Part shown: positions 18,655-28,694 of the stretch, in pieces
Position numbering within the stretch: the stretch's first letter is position 1
How the letters are laid out: every line of letters begins with the position of its first letter
NCBI RefSeq assembly: GCF_019443425.1
Contig: NZ_CP080382.1
Coordinates: 1,860,001-1,924,000, forward strand
Source: Arthrobacter sp. PAMC25284
Lineage (GTDB): Bacteria; Actinomycetota; Actinomycetes; Actinomycetales; Micrococcaceae
Direction of reading: 5' to 3'
DNA length: 64,000 nucleotides
Notes under the pieces: model-generated
Seen by the model: the letters and a program-made list of their open reading frames with translations, nothing else
What the model was told of the DNA's origin: nothing
Database searches by the model: none
Translations under genes and position numbers: made by a program

Positions 18655-20181
18655 TTGCTGCACCGCTGGAATTCGGCTTCGCTTCGATCGCAGCTCGTCG
18701 CGATCATGATGGCGCTGATGTTGCTTGCCCTCATCGCTACCGGCGCCGGCACCCTGACCCTGCTGCACAGCTTCCTGCAGGGTCAGGTGGACGACAAACT
18801 CAAGGCCGCGGTCGCATCCGTCAATCAGCAACAGTCGTTTCGCCAGTTGCAGGCTGCCAGCCCCAACGTTCCTACCGACTATTCCCTGATGGTATTCAGC
18901 CCGGGACTGAAACCGGCCCTCTTCGGCGACGAGAACTCCCATCCGGCCATCAGCGACATCTCCGCAGCCGAGGCTGAGAGTCTGGACGGGGCTCCTTTCC
19001 AGGTTCGCGGCAGCGCGGGCGACCACTGGCGGGTGGTGGCCCTCACCGGGGTGGACTCCAACCAGCGCATCGCCGTGGTGATCATCGGCCTCCCGCTGGG
19101 CCCGGTCGACTCCGTGATGGAGCATGCCACGCTGGTCGTCGTCGGCGTCGGGTTCCTCACGATCGTGCTCGCGCTCTTTATCGCTACCTGGACCGTCTCC
19201 CGGTCGTTCCGTCCCCTGGCGAGGGTGGAGAAGACCGCCGCGGCGATCGCAGCCGGCGACCTGTCCCGGCGTGTGGAAGTGGAGAACCCGGGCACGGAGG
19301 TCGGCAGGCTGGGCAGCTCCCTGAACGCCATGCTGGCGCACATCGAATCGGCGTTTTCAGCCCGGATGGCATCCGAGGCCCGGATGCGCCGCTTCGCCGC
19401 CGACGCGTCCCATGAGCTACGCACCCCGCTTGTCACGATTCGTGGTTTCTCGGAACTGTACCGGCACGGCGCGCTTTCCACGCCCGAGGACGTGGCGACG
19501 GCGATGGGCCGGATCGAGAGTGAAGCGAAGCGGATGGGGGCCATGGTCGAGGACCTGCTGTTGCTTGCCCGGATCGATGAGCAACGCCCGCTCCAGCAGA
19601 AACCAGCGGATCTGCTGCTGTTGGCCAATGATGCAGTTGTCGACACCCAAGCCAGCGACCGCAGCCGAAGCATCACTCTGACGGGGCTCGACGGCGCCGC
19701 ACCCGCCCCTGCACCGGTGCTGGGCGACGAGGCCAAGCTGCGTCAGGTGCTGGGAAATCTCGTCGGCAATGCCCTGCGCTACACACCGGAAGACAGCCCG
19801 ATCGAACTGGCCGTGGGAGTCCGGCCCGCCCCGGACGGCGCCCGGCAGTCTGTTATTGAGGTCCAGGACCATGGGCCCGGCGTCACCGACGAGGAGGCCG
19901 AGAGGATTTTCGAGCGGTTCTACCGGGCTGACACGTCACGGACCCGGGAATCCGGCGGCAGCGGGCTCGGGCTCGCCATCGTCTCCGCGATCGTAGGAGC
20001 ACACGGCGGATCAGTCAGTGTCCGAACGACAGACGGCGGCGGCGCTACCCTTGTGGTCAGTCTGCCGTTCCTTGATGAAGGGCCATCGGATTTCGGCCCG
20101 TCGGATTCCGAAGGACAGGCCGGCTCTGACGGACTGGCGGAGGACGAGCCGGACGCTCCGCCTGCCGGGACGACGTCGTGA
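18655..20181 (+). CDS. Sensor histidine kinase
   Basis: A 508-aa membrane kinase. TM1 is MMALMLLALIATGAGTLTLL (about 16-36). An extracytoplasmic sensor of about 120 residues follows, then TM2 at about 157-182 and a HAMP segment. The HisKA box ADASHELRTPL carries the phospho-accepting His253. The HATPase domain has the N box NLVGNALRYTP, DHGPGVTDEEAERIFERFYR and GSGLGLAIV. The tail is acidic and disordered. The TTG start at 18655 follows the regulator stop directly, so the pair is coupled. Confidence 0.93.
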   Translation: MLHRWNSASLRSQLVAIMMALMLLALIATGAGTLTLLHSFLQGQVDDKLKAAVASVNQQQSFRQLQAASPNVPTDYSLMVFSPGLKPALFGDENSHPAISDISAAEAESLDGAPFQVRGSAGDHWRVVALTGVDSNQRIAVVIIGLPLGPVDSVMEHATLVVVGVGFLTIVLALFIATWTVSRSFRPLARVEKTAAAIAAGDLSRRVEVENPGTEVGRLGSSLNAMLAHIESAFSARMASEARMRRFAADASHELRTPLVTIRGFSELYRHGALSTPEDVATAMGRIESEAKRMGAMVEDLLLLARIDEQRPLQQKPADLLLLANDAVVDTQASDRSRSITLTGLDGAAPAPAPVLGDEAKLRQVLGNLVGNALRYTPEDSPIELAVGVRPAPDGARQSVIEVQDHGPGVTDEEAERIFERFYRADTSRTRESGGSGLGLAIVSAIVGAHGGSVSVRTTDGGGATLVVSLPFLDEGPSDFGPSDSEGQAGSDGLAEDEPDAPPAGTTS

Positions 20182-20364
20182 CGGGCTGATCCTGTACCCC
20201 GTGTCCGCCGGGGCGATATCCACATAGACACAGATCTGTCGGCCAATGCGACGACCCCCTGCCTATTCTCGAGGTGTCCGGAAAACCCGGACACGGCGGA
20301 CGCTCCGCCAGTGCCGCCACAGGCCCCGCCTGCCGCCGCAGGCCGCTGTCGAGAGGATATCCAC

Positions 20365-20652
20365 ATGAGCATCATCTCCGTCGATACCGAGCTGCTCCAG
20401 CTCAAGTCCGCGAACGTCAAAGCCACAGTCGACCGCATCAGCGCCGATGTCCAGTCGATGAAACGCGGCCTCGACGAACTTCAGGCCAGCTGGCGAGGCT
20501 CGGCAGCCACCAATTTCCACGGCATCGTGGCCGAGTGGAGCGTCACCCAGGGCCGGGTTGAGGCCTCACTGGCCGCCATCAACCTCGCACTGAGCTCGGC
20601 TGCCGCCAGCTATGACCAGACGGAGCTCCACAATGCCCAGCGCTTCGGCTAA
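20365..20652 (+). CDS. WXG100 family (ESAT-6-like) protein
   Basis: A 95-aa helical-hairpin protein with the WXG motif in ELQASWRGSAATNF at its centre. The length and helix-turn-helix pattern are typical of substrates of type VII (ESX/WSS) secretion. AGAGGA lies 7 nt before the ATG. No EccC ATPase, LXG toxin or other T7SS gene is in the window, so this is an orphan copy. It follows a 183-nt spacer after the kinase gene. Confidence 0.93.
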   Translation: MSIISVDTELLQLKSANVKATVDRISADVQSMKRGLDELQASWRGSAATNFHGIVAEWSVTQGRVEASLAAINLALSSAAASYDQTELHNAQRFG

Positions 20653-20669
20653 ACCCCGCTGTAACGGCC

Positions 20670-21722
20670 TCAGACCTCGGCCGTGCCCTGGTGGAACCGA
20701 AGGCGCCACTGTGGGCCGTCGAGGACCCACAGGGAGCTGCGCAGGACAGTACCGGTGCGGGTGTGGCTGCGATACGTCAGGAGAATCGTGTCGCCGCCCA
20801 GCCGGTCCGCTCCCAGGAGTTCCAGTTCCGCCGTCCCGCCCGGGCTCTCCTCGAGCGCCATCATCATGGCGTCGCGGGTCCAGATCCGGCCGCTGCTGCC
20901 GATCTCCGTGAAGTCCGGGTGCAGCAGCACGGCCGCGCGTCCCAGGTCCGCCCGGGTTTCAGGCTGCAGCAACTCGCGTTCAAGTGACTCGACGACCTTT
21001 TCCGGGCTCACCCCGTCCGAGGGCGCAGTCGCTGGCGCCGCCTCGTCGAGTTCGCTGAAAAGGTCGGGCTGGCCGAACCGTCCGGCTTCGCCGAACAACT
21101 GCTCCGGCCGGGTCCGCGCAGGCCCAGCCCCGGCGGGCGACGGCGTCGCGGGCCGCGCGGAGGCGCCCTGGACGGCTTCGCGGCCTCCCAGGGCTGCGGC
21201 ACCGCGGGCGTCTGGGGCTGCGGTTGACGTCCCTGCCATCCCTGCATCCCCTGCCGTCGGGCCGAATCCGGGGCCTTGCCGGACGGCGACGCCCTGCTGG
21301 TAGGACGTGGCCGCGCCGCGCGCGCGTTCGTCCGCCGCTTCGTTGAGGTCGTGCCCGGCGTGGCCGCGTACCCATTCAAAGGTATATTTGCGGCCCACCA
21401 GCGCCTGGTCGATGTCCTTGAGCAGGTCGACGTTCAGGACCGGCTTACCGTCAGCCTTGCGCCAGCCCTTGCGCTTCCAGCCCGGCATCCATTTGGTCAC
21501 GGCATTGATGACGTACTGGCTGTCGCAGAGGATGTGCAAATCTTCGCCCGGCAGGTGTGCGGTGGCCCGGAACAGGTCCAGAACCGCCATCAACTCACCC
21601 TGGTTGTTCGTGCCGTGGGGCCATCCTCCGGCCCGCCAGCAATTATCGTCAACGTACCATGCCCATCCGGCCGGTCCGGGATTTCCTAGTGCTGAGCCGT
21701 CGGCCGCTGCTGTAATTGTCAC
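20670..21722 (-). CDS. RNase HI fused to an NTF2-like domain
   Basis: A 350-aa two-domain protein. The N-terminal RNase HI domain (about 1-145) has the acidic catalytic residues in ADGSALGNPGPAGWAW, NNQGELMAV, LCDSQYVINAV and HAGHDLNEAADERAR. It should cut the RNA strand of RNA-DNA hybrids. A disordered Ala/Pro/Gly linker (about 150-225) joins it to a C-terminal DUF4440/NTF2-like domain (VVESLERELLQPETRADLGRAAVLLHPDF through LWVLDGPQWRLRFHQG). That fold binds small ligands or mediates dimerisation. GTG at 21722 follows AGGA by 7 nt. It is convergent with the WXG100 gene. Confidence 0.9.
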   Translation of the reverse strand: MTITAAADGSALGNPGPAGWAWYVDDNCWRAGGWPHGTNNQGELMAVLDLFRATAHLPGEDLHILCDSQYVINAVTKWMPGWKRKGWRKADGKPVLNVDLLKDIDQALVGRKYTFEWVRGHAGHDLNEAADERARGAATSYQQGVAVRQGPGFGPTAGDAGMAGTSTAAPDARGAAALGGREAVQGASARPATPSPAGAGPARTRPEQLFGEAGRFGQPDLFSELDEAAPATAPSDGVSPEKVVESLERELLQPETRADLGRAAVLLHPDFTEIGSSGRIWTRDAMMMALEESPGGTAELELLGADRLGGDTILLTYRSHTRTGTVLRSSLWVLDGPQWRLRFHQGTAEV

Positions 21723-21906
21723 CCCACTATCCTGCCAGACCCTTGGGGCAGCCCGGGCCCCACCTTGGCCTGCCGACGCGTAGAATCCCTGGCGCTGCGC
21801 AAAATCCCCGGCGCTGCCGGAAGTCGGCAGCGCCAGTAATTTTCCGGGTCGCGGACGGTTGTGCGCACCGCCAGCGGCCGAAGTTGCCAGCACCGGCCCT
21901 TAACGC

Positions 21907-21943
21907 CGACGGCGGGCCCCACCCATGGGTGGAACCGCCGTCG
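21907..21943 (-). terminator. Hairpin downstream of groEL
   Basis: Outer arms CGACGGCGG/CCGCCGTCG enclose a second small stem (CCACCC/GGGTGG). It lies 35 nt past the groEL stop on the minus strand, so it is a likely terminator. No obvious U-tract. Confidence 0.6.
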
Positions 21944-21978
21944 TACTACAGCGTGTGCAGTGGCAGGAAAGCAGGGGG

Positions 21979-23796
<1,818 letters not shown>

Positions 23797-23823
23797 TTAG
23801 CAGTCAATACGCAGGAGTGCTAG
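23797..23823 (-). promoter_or_regulatory. CIRCE operator, proximal copy (groEL)
   Basis: TTAGCAGTC-N9-GAGTGCTAG on the plus strand, i.e. CTAGCACTC-N9-GACTGCTAA in the groEL direction. It matches the CIRCE consensus TTAGCACTC-N9-GAGTGCTAA with one mismatch in each arm. It is the binding site of HrcA and lies at or just after the predicted transcription start. Confidence 0.85.
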
Positions 23824-23828
23824 ATCAA

Positions 23829-23857
23829 TAATTAGCACTCCCCCGGGGAGAGTGCAA
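23829..23857 (-). promoter_or_regulatory. groEL promoter embedded in CIRCE
   Basis: On the minus strand TTGCAC (23857-23852) is followed by a 17-nt spacer and TAATTA (23834-23829). This is a good housekeeping-type -35/-10 pair. The distal CIRCE covers it almost exactly, so HrcA would block polymerase. Confidence 0.75.
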
Positions 23858-23858
23858 G
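23832..23858 (-). promoter_or_regulatory. CIRCE operator, distal copy (groEL)
   Basis: TTAGCACTC-CCCCGGGGA-GAGTGCAAG on the plus strand. One arm is a perfect consensus, the other differs at two of nine positions, and the spacer is exactly nine. It is separated from the proximal copy by 8 nt. Confidence 0.9.
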
Positions 23859-23932
23859 CAGTGAACGGCTCGTGCCCGGCCCTGCGGCGGTGCAATTCGC
23901 TACGAGCGATCAGCCGCCGGTTCCGCGCGGGC

Positions 23933-24139
23933 CTACTGGAGCGGACGGACGTTTTCCGCCTGCGGACCCTTTTCGCCTTCGCCGATTTCCAGTTCCACGC
24001 GCTGTCCCTCGTTCAGCGCACGGTCCCCCGGCCCCTCGATCGCGGACCAGTGCACGAAGACGTCGTTATCGGCGCCCTCCACCGTAATAAAGCCGTAGCC
24101 CTTGCCGACGTTAAACCATTTGACGGTGCCTACTGCCAT
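23933..24139 (-). CDS. cspA: Cold-shock protein CspA
   Basis: A 68-aa single cold-shock domain protein, a nucleic-acid chaperone. RNP1-like GKGYGFI and RNP2-like VFVHWSAI are present. [17 protein letters not shown] matches actinobacterial CspA. ATG at 24139 ([10 protein letters not shown]) is preferred over an in-frame start four codons upstream, because nearly all homologues begin there. It is the second cold-shock gene of the window. The stretch 24152-24309 after the upstream gene holds nothing I recognise. Confidence 0.95.
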   Translation of the reverse strand: MAVGTVKWFNVGKGYGFITVEGADNDVFVHWSAIEGPGDRALNEGQRVELEIGEGEKGPQAENVRPLQ

Positions 24140-24309
24140 GGGGTCCACCACTTTCTAGCCGGCGCGGCGCACCTCGTTGTGTGCCGCTGCTGTGAAACGG
24201 AGTCTGCGGCAACTCTACCGACGGCAACGGGCGCCGGCTCAGCCGCCCCGTGGGCGGATAAGTGAGTTATTCAGCCGTGACCGGGCCCCGTCACCGTCAC
24301 CGTGCAAAG

Positions 24310-24933
24310 TTACTGGAAACCGGGACCCAGGACGACAACGAGCGGTACGTTGAAGTCGGCTGACTCCAGGGTTTCGGGGATGCCGAGGAGGTCGCTCAAG
24401 GCCTCGGCATTATCCTTCTGGTCCGGTCCGTTGTAGAAGATGACGGAAGTCGACTGTGGCACGCCGGGCCAGTTCCCGAGCGTACCGAGTGTCCAGCCGC
24501 CACCGGCCACCGTGGCGCCGGCCCTGCTGGCTAGTCCGGCGGTGGTGGTCCCGTTGTAGATGGTCACCGGCTGGGTCTTGTCCACGGCCGGGGCATTCGA
24601 CTCGGCGCCCGGGACCGATGCCGACGGCGTCGGATCGGACGGTGCGGCGGGCGGGACCGCGCCCGGCGTCTCGGTTGCACTTGCGGTTGGTGCCTGCGAG
24701 GCAGAAGCGCTGGCGCCGGACTGGGCTGCTGCCACAGCGGCGTCCCCGGCCGGGGCGAATCCGAGCTTCGGCAGGAACACGAAAGCCAGGATCCCAATCA
24801 CCAGCGCGATGCCGCCGAGGCTCAGGATGGGCACGAGGCTGCGCCTGCGCGCTTCAGTGACGGCCCGGTGGACACCCTGGCGCGTGGAGGTCTCCGGTAC
24901 CCGATCGAATTCATCCCGAGCATATTTGGTCAT
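24310..24933 (-). CDS. LytR_C domain membrane protein
   Basis: A 207-aa bitopic protein. It has a cytoplasmic N-terminus, one TM helix (LVPILSLGGIALVIGILAFVFL, about 33-54) and a Ser/Ala/Pro-rich extracellular linker. The C-terminal LytR_C domain (about 115-205) has VTIYNGTTTAGLASRAG, IFYNGPDQKDNAEAL and VPLVVVLGPGF. LytR_C domains often accompany LytR-CpsA-Psr ligases that attach polymers to peptidoglycan. There is no LCP catalytic domain here. It lies downstream of the DUF3263 gene on the same strand and may share its transcript. Confidence 0.88.
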   Translation of the reverse strand: MTKYARDEFDRVPETSTRQGVHRAVTEARRRSLVPILSLGGIALVIGILAFVFLPKLGFAPAGDAAVAAAQSGASASASQAPTASATETPGAVPPAAPSDPTPSASVPGAESNAPAVDKTQPVTIYNGTTTAGLASRAGATVAGGGWTLGTLGNWPGVPQSTSVIFYNGPDQKDNAEALSDLLGIPETLESADFNVPLVVVLGPGFQ

Positions 24934-25017
24934 GATAGAAACGTTGTCCTTGCTGATTTCTTGCGGGGTGTCCGTGGTGGGCAGAATTTCGTCCGCACGG
25001 CCGTGCTTCTCGCGGAT

Positions 25018-25404
25018 TTACGCGCCCGGACCCAAGCGGCGGGCGGTGCGGGCACGTTGACGTGACGTACGTAGTCTACGCAGTCTCTTCACCAGCATAG
25101 GATCCTGGGCCAGCGCAGCCTCGGTGTCAATGAGGGCGTTAAGCATTTGGTAGTAATGCGTGGCGGACACATCGAACTGCTCCCGGATGGCCTGTTCCTT
25201 GGCCCCGGCATACTTCCACCACTGCCGTTCCAAGGCCAGCATCTGCCGGTCGCGGGCGTTCAATTCAGACTCCCGCGCCGCCTCCGACGGGGCCTCGATT
25301 GCCGTGGCTGCGTCTTCCGACGAAAAGTGGTCTTCCGACGAAAAGTGGTCTTCCGACGAAAGGTGGTCTTCCAACGGAAGGTGCTTCTGCGCTGCTTCGG
25401 CCAC
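25018..25404 (-). CDS. DUF3263 domain protein with a repeat-bearing N-terminus
   Basis: A 128-aa protein. The C-terminal DUF3263 region (about 48-125: LNARDRQMLALERQWW, AIREQFDVSATHYYQMLNALID, RLRRLRTSRQRAR) is a small helical domain with an HTH-like segment, common in Actinobacteria. Its function is unknown; DNA binding is possible. The N-terminal 40 residues are built from an 18-bp tandem repeat (SSEDHF units) and probably vary between strains. GTG at 25404 is chosen because GGGAG lies about 6 nt upstream. Confidence 0.85.
   Translation of the reverse strand: MAEAAQKHLPLEDHLSSEDHFSSEDHFSSEDAATAIEAPSEAARESELNARDRQMLALERQWWKYAGAKEQAIREQFDVSATHYYQMLNALIDTEAALAQDPMLVKRLRRLRTSRQRARTARRLGPGA
25313..25384. 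repeat. 18-bp tandem repeat, four units
   Basis: Units at 25313, 25331, 25349 and 25367. The first two are identical (TCTTCCGACGAAAAGTGG), the third has one change and the fourth four. Read on the minus strand they encode (S)SEDHF-type hexapeptides in the DUF3263 protein. Confidence 0.97.
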
Positions 25405-25497
25405 GTCACGCTCCCTGGTTCGGCCCGATAAAAGTCCCCCTCCATGGTACGGGCGCAGCATCGGCTTGTCATTTGCGCGCCTGCGAGAATGGGTCCT

Positions 25498-26268
25498 GTG
25501 TTTGATCCCGATGCATTGTTTGAGCTGGAGCCTCCGCAGGGCGACGCTGTCGGCTTCGCCGAAATGTCCCGGCTGCCCTTGGCCGACCTTGTGGCGCCGG
25601 ATTGGGTGGAGGCCTTGGCGCCGGTCGAGGGGCCGTTGCGCGCCGTTCTGGCGTTCCTGGCCGGCGAAGTCGCCGCCGGGCACGAGGTCCTGCCGTCGCC
25701 GTCGAACATGCTCCGGGTGTTCCGGCAGCCGCTGGCGGGCGTCCGGGTCCTGGTGGTGGGTCAGGACCCCTACCCGACGCCCGGACACGCGGTCGGGCTC
25801 TCGTTCGCCGTCAGCGGCACCACCCGTCCTGTTCCGCGCAGCCTCGCCAATATCTATAAGGAACTTGAGGCCGACCTTGGGCTGACGCCGCGCACCCACG
25901 GGAACCTCAGCCGGTGGTCGGAGCAGGGCGTGCTGCTGCTGAACAGGGTTTTGAGCGTCCGGGCCGGCGCAGCCGGTTCGCACCGCAACAAGGGCTGGGA
26001 GGCCATCACGGCCGCCGCCATCAGCGCAGTGGCGCACCGCCGCACCCCGGCAGGCGGCGACGTGCCCCTTGTCGCTATTTTGTGGGGCAAGGACGCGGAA
26101 TCAGTCCAGCCTTTGCTCGGCTCGGCAGCAGTGATCAGCAGCGCGCACCCGAGTCCGCTCTCGGCATCCCGGGGGTTCTTCGGGTCTCGGCCGTTCAGCC
26201 GGACCAACACGCTGCTCCAGGAACTGGGCGACGGCACCGTCAACTGGGAACTCCCGCCCCTCCCCTGA
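25498..26268 (+). CDS. ung: Uracil-DNA glycosylase
   Basis: A 256-aa family 1 uracil-DNA glycosylase that removes uracil from DNA. Motif A reads VVGQDPYPTPGHAVGLSF with the catalytic Asp, in the actinobacterial form with Pro-Thr after Tyr. Motif B reads SSAHPSPLSASRGFFGSRPFSRTN with the catalytic His. The start is either GTG 25498 (VFDPDALFEL) or ATG 25489, nine bases upstream; neither has a strong Shine-Dalgarno. I prefer 25498 because homologues begin near FDPD. It diverges from the DUF3263 gene. Confidence 0.95.
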   Translation: MFDPDALFELEPPQGDAVGFAEMSRLPLADLVAPDWVEALAPVEGPLRAVLAFLAGEVAAGHEVLPSPSNMLRVFRQPLAGVRVLVVGQDPYPTPGHAVGLSFAVSGTTRPVPRSLANIYKELEADLGLTPRTHGNLSRWSEQGVLLLNRVLSVRAGAAGSHRNKGWEAITAAAISAVAHRRTPAGGDVPLVAILWGKDAESVQPLLGSAAVISSAHPSPLSASRGFFGSRPFSRTNTLLQELGDGTVNWELPPLP

Positions 26269-26294
26269 CCTGGCAGTTGGCTAGGCTTGGCCGT

Positions 26295-27134
26295 ATGAAC
26301 TCAGTCCCCGCAGCCACCACAGCCACCCGGAAATCGCGCCCGCAGACGAACCTTACGGTCCTGCGGCGTGAGCAGCTCTCACCCCACATGGTGCGGATCG
26401 TTGCCGGCGGCCCGGGGTTTGCCGGTTACCTCAATAACGACTTTGTGGACCGCTACGTCAAAATCGTGTTCCCCCAGCCCGGCGTCGACTACCCGGAGCC
26501 ACTGGACCTCTGGCAGGTCCGCGAGTCCATGCCGCGCGACCTGTGGCCGCACACGAGGACCTACACGGTGCGTTGGGTCGACCAGGCCGCCAGTGAACTC
26601 GCCATCGACTTCGTCCTCCACGGCGACGAAGGCCTCGCCGGCCCGTGGGCCGCCGCCGCGAGGCCCGGGGACAGCCTGATTTTCACCGGCCCCGGTGGCG
26701 GCTACAACCCTGACCCGGATGCCGACTGGCATCTTTTCGCCGGCGATGAATCCGCCCTGCCTGCGATCAGCGCAGCCATCGAGTCGCTACCCCGGAATGC
26801 CCGTGGGCTCGCCTTCCTGGAAGTGGACAGCGACGCGGAGATCCAGGCCATTGATGCCCCGGCCGGCATCGAACTGCGCTGGCTCCCCCGCGGCGGCGTT
26901 TCGGCCGGAGCCGGCACGCTGCTTGTTGCGGCCGTGGGCGGCGCCGTCTGGCCCGAGGGCCGGGTGCAGGTCTTTGCCCACGGCGAGCGAGGCTACATGA
27001 AGAGCCTTCGGGAGGTGTTCTACGTCCAGCGCGGGCTGGAGCGTGCCCAGGTGTCACTCTCCGGTTACTGGGCCAAGGGCAGGGTGGAGGACGATTTCCA
27101 GGCGGAGAAGAAGCTTCCGATCGGGAAGGTCTAG
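26295..27134 (+). CDS. Siderophore-interacting protein (FAD-dependent ferric reductase family)
   Basis: A 279-aa member of the SIP/ViuB family, which reduces ferric siderophores with NAD(P)H. The FAD-binding domain (about 15-140) carries RDLWPHTRTYTVRWVD, the family's R-x-Y-T FAD motif, and IDFVLHGDEGLAGPWA. The SIP domain (about 145-270) has WHLFAGDESALPAISAAIESL and SLSGYWAKGRVEDDF. No siderophore uptake genes are adjacent. IdeR, the likely regulator of such genes, is frameshifted in this window. It follows ung by 26 nt and is convergent with thrE. Confidence 0.92.
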   Translation: MNSVPAATTATRKSRPQTNLTVLRREQLSPHMVRIVAGGPGFAGYLNNDFVDRYVKIVFPQPGVDYPEPLDLWQVRESMPRDLWPHTRTYTVRWVDQAASELAIDFVLHGDEGLAGPWAAAARPGDSLIFTGPGGGYNPDPDADWHLFAGDESALPAISAAIESLPRNARGLAFLEVDSDAEIQAIDAPAGIELRWLPRGGVSAGAGTLLVAAVGGAVWPEGRVQVFAHGERGYMKSLREVFYVQRGLERAQVSLSGYWAKGRVEDDFQAEKKLPIGKV

Positions 27135-27166
27135 CCGCACCCGCGGCCGGGCGCCGGCGGTTCCGA

Positions 27167-28663
27167 TTAGCGCCGGCGCGCCCTCTTTCGTTCGTTGCTG
27201 GCCAGGTTCCTGGTCAGCGGCCGCGCCAGAACGTCGCCGAGCACGATGCCTGCGGCAACTCCGAGCACGATGGCCCCGGCGCTCAGCATCCCGCCGAACC
27301 CCAGAATGATTTCCGACTCCTCCAGCGTCAACACATACATGGACCGGAATATAGTGAGGCCAGGCAAGAGGATCAGCGCTGCCGGGACGGCCACCACCAG
27401 CTGCGGGGCCCCCATCCGCAGCGCCACGACCCGGGCGAGCAGGCCGATCACGACGGCGGCCAGGGCCGGGGCGAATCTCGGCCCGACGCCCACTGCCGTT
27501 GCCCCAATCAGGACAAGGTGCCCCACGACGCCGACTGCGGCCGTGGGAAGCAACAGCGGCCAGGCCGTCTGCTCGGCGATGGCGATGGCCACTACGGCGA
27601 CTGCCACCATGAGAACCAACAACCACAAGTCGTACCTCGGAGGGAATGTTTCGGTGACGTCGATTGTCTCCATCCCGGTCATGGCGCCCACCACGAAGGC
27701 AATCGCGATGCCCGCCACGAGGGCGCCAAAGGTCAGCATGGTGGACAGGAACCGCCCGGCCGCGGTGACGGGGAAGCCGTTAATCGCATCCTGGACCGAG
27801 GACACGAGGCGTCCGGTCGGCAGCAACAGCAGGATGCCGCCGACTACGACGATGGCAGGGGCGATCTGGAATCCTACGGGAGTTCCATACCGCCACAGCA
27901 GCAGTGCCACGAGCGTGACAACGAAGGAGCAGGCGGCTGTCACGAAGAAGTCCGGGGTGCGCCACTTGCCGAGCTGACGGGCAAGCATGCTGATGAGCAG
28001 GCTGGACGCAAAGGCGACGGCGGATGCCCGGATACCCCCGCCCAGGACACCGACGAAGGCCGCGGAGAAGATTCCTGACGCTGCGGTGACCATCCAGCGG
28101 GGAAACGGCTTGGGGCTGTGGGTGATGTCATCCAGCCGGCGCACGGCCTCCTCGCGGCCGACGCCGCCGGTCACAATGTCCGTAACCAACTGGTGCACCT
28201 GGGCCAGACCGGCGTAGTTGTTGGTCCAGGACCGCACCACGCGCAGCAGCGTGATGGGAGTCTGGTCCCTGGGCGCGTAGTTGATTGCGACCGACTGGTT
28301 GGTGATGTCCACCTCGATGTGCTTCAGCCCGAGAGCCGCCGTGATGGCGATGATACTGGTCTCTACCTCGAGGGCGCCGGCACCGTACCGGAACATGGAC
28401 TCGGCGAGGTGCAGCGCGAAATCGATGGTCTTGCGGGCAGAAGTGTCCACCCCGCCCACCTGGATCATGGGGTTGGCGTAGGGGCTGCCGGCCAGCCGGT
28501 CCACAATGCTCATCGGGGCTGTGGGCGGGTGCTCACCCTGGACGAGCCGGCGGAGCATGCGTTTACCGGCGGCCTGCTGGCCCATCTGCAGTGGGGACAT
28601 GGGTTCGGTCCGCGGCAGGCCCGCGCTGGGCGGCCTGCGGCGGCCGTCGGATGGTTCAGTCAT
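27167..28663 (-). CDS. Threonine/serine exporter, ThrE family
   Basis: A 498-aa membrane protein. A cytoplasmic N-terminal domain (about 70-190: IDFALHLAESMFRYGAGALEVETSI, DITHSPKPFPRWM) is followed by about ten TM segments. This matches fused ThrE-type transporters (ThrE_1 plus ThrE_2), which export threonine and serine by proton antiport in Corynebacterium. The basic tail ends NERKRARRR. It lies 31 nt downstream of the FemX-like gene, probably in one transcript. Confidence 0.9.
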   Translation of the reverse strand: MTEPSDGRRRPPSAGLPRTEPMSPLQMGQQAAGKRMLRRLVQGEHPPTAPMSIVDRLAGSPYANPMIQVGGVDTSARKTIDFALHLAESMFRYGAGALEVETSIIAITAALGLKHIEVDITNQSVAINYAPRDQTPITLLRVVRSWTNNYAGLAQVHQLVTDIVTGGVGREEAVRRLDDITHSPKPFPRWMVTAASGIFSAAFVGVLGGGIRASAVAFASSLLISMLARQLGKWRTPDFFVTAACSFVVTLVALLLWRYGTPVGFQIAPAIVVVGGILLLLPTGRLVSSVQDAINGFPVTAAGRFLSTMLTFGALVAGIAIAFVVGAMTGMETIDVTETFPPRYDLWLLVLMVAVAVVAIAIAEQTAWPLLLPTAAVGVVGHLVLIGATAVGVGPRFAPALAAVVIGLLARVVALRMGAPQLVVAVPAALILLPGLTIFRSMYVLTLEESEIILGFGGMLSAGAIVLGVAAGIVLGDVLARPLTRNLASNERKRARRR

Positions 28664-28694
28664 AACGGCTACCTCGATCTTCGTTGCCGCAGGC

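Noticed and set aside
16624-20652. FHA plus WXG100 as a type VII secretion locus
   Set aside because: No EccB/C/D/E, mycosin or toxin genes; the two genes are on opposite strands with an ordinary two-component system between them.
23815-23840. A reversed CIRCE (GAGTGCTAG-N8-TTAGCACTC)
   Set aside because: The half-site order and spacer are wrong for CIRCE. It is explained as the inner halves of two proper elements lying side by side.
25313-25384. 18-bp repeats as a CRISPR array
   Set aside because: Units are contiguous without spacers and are in frame within a coding sequence.
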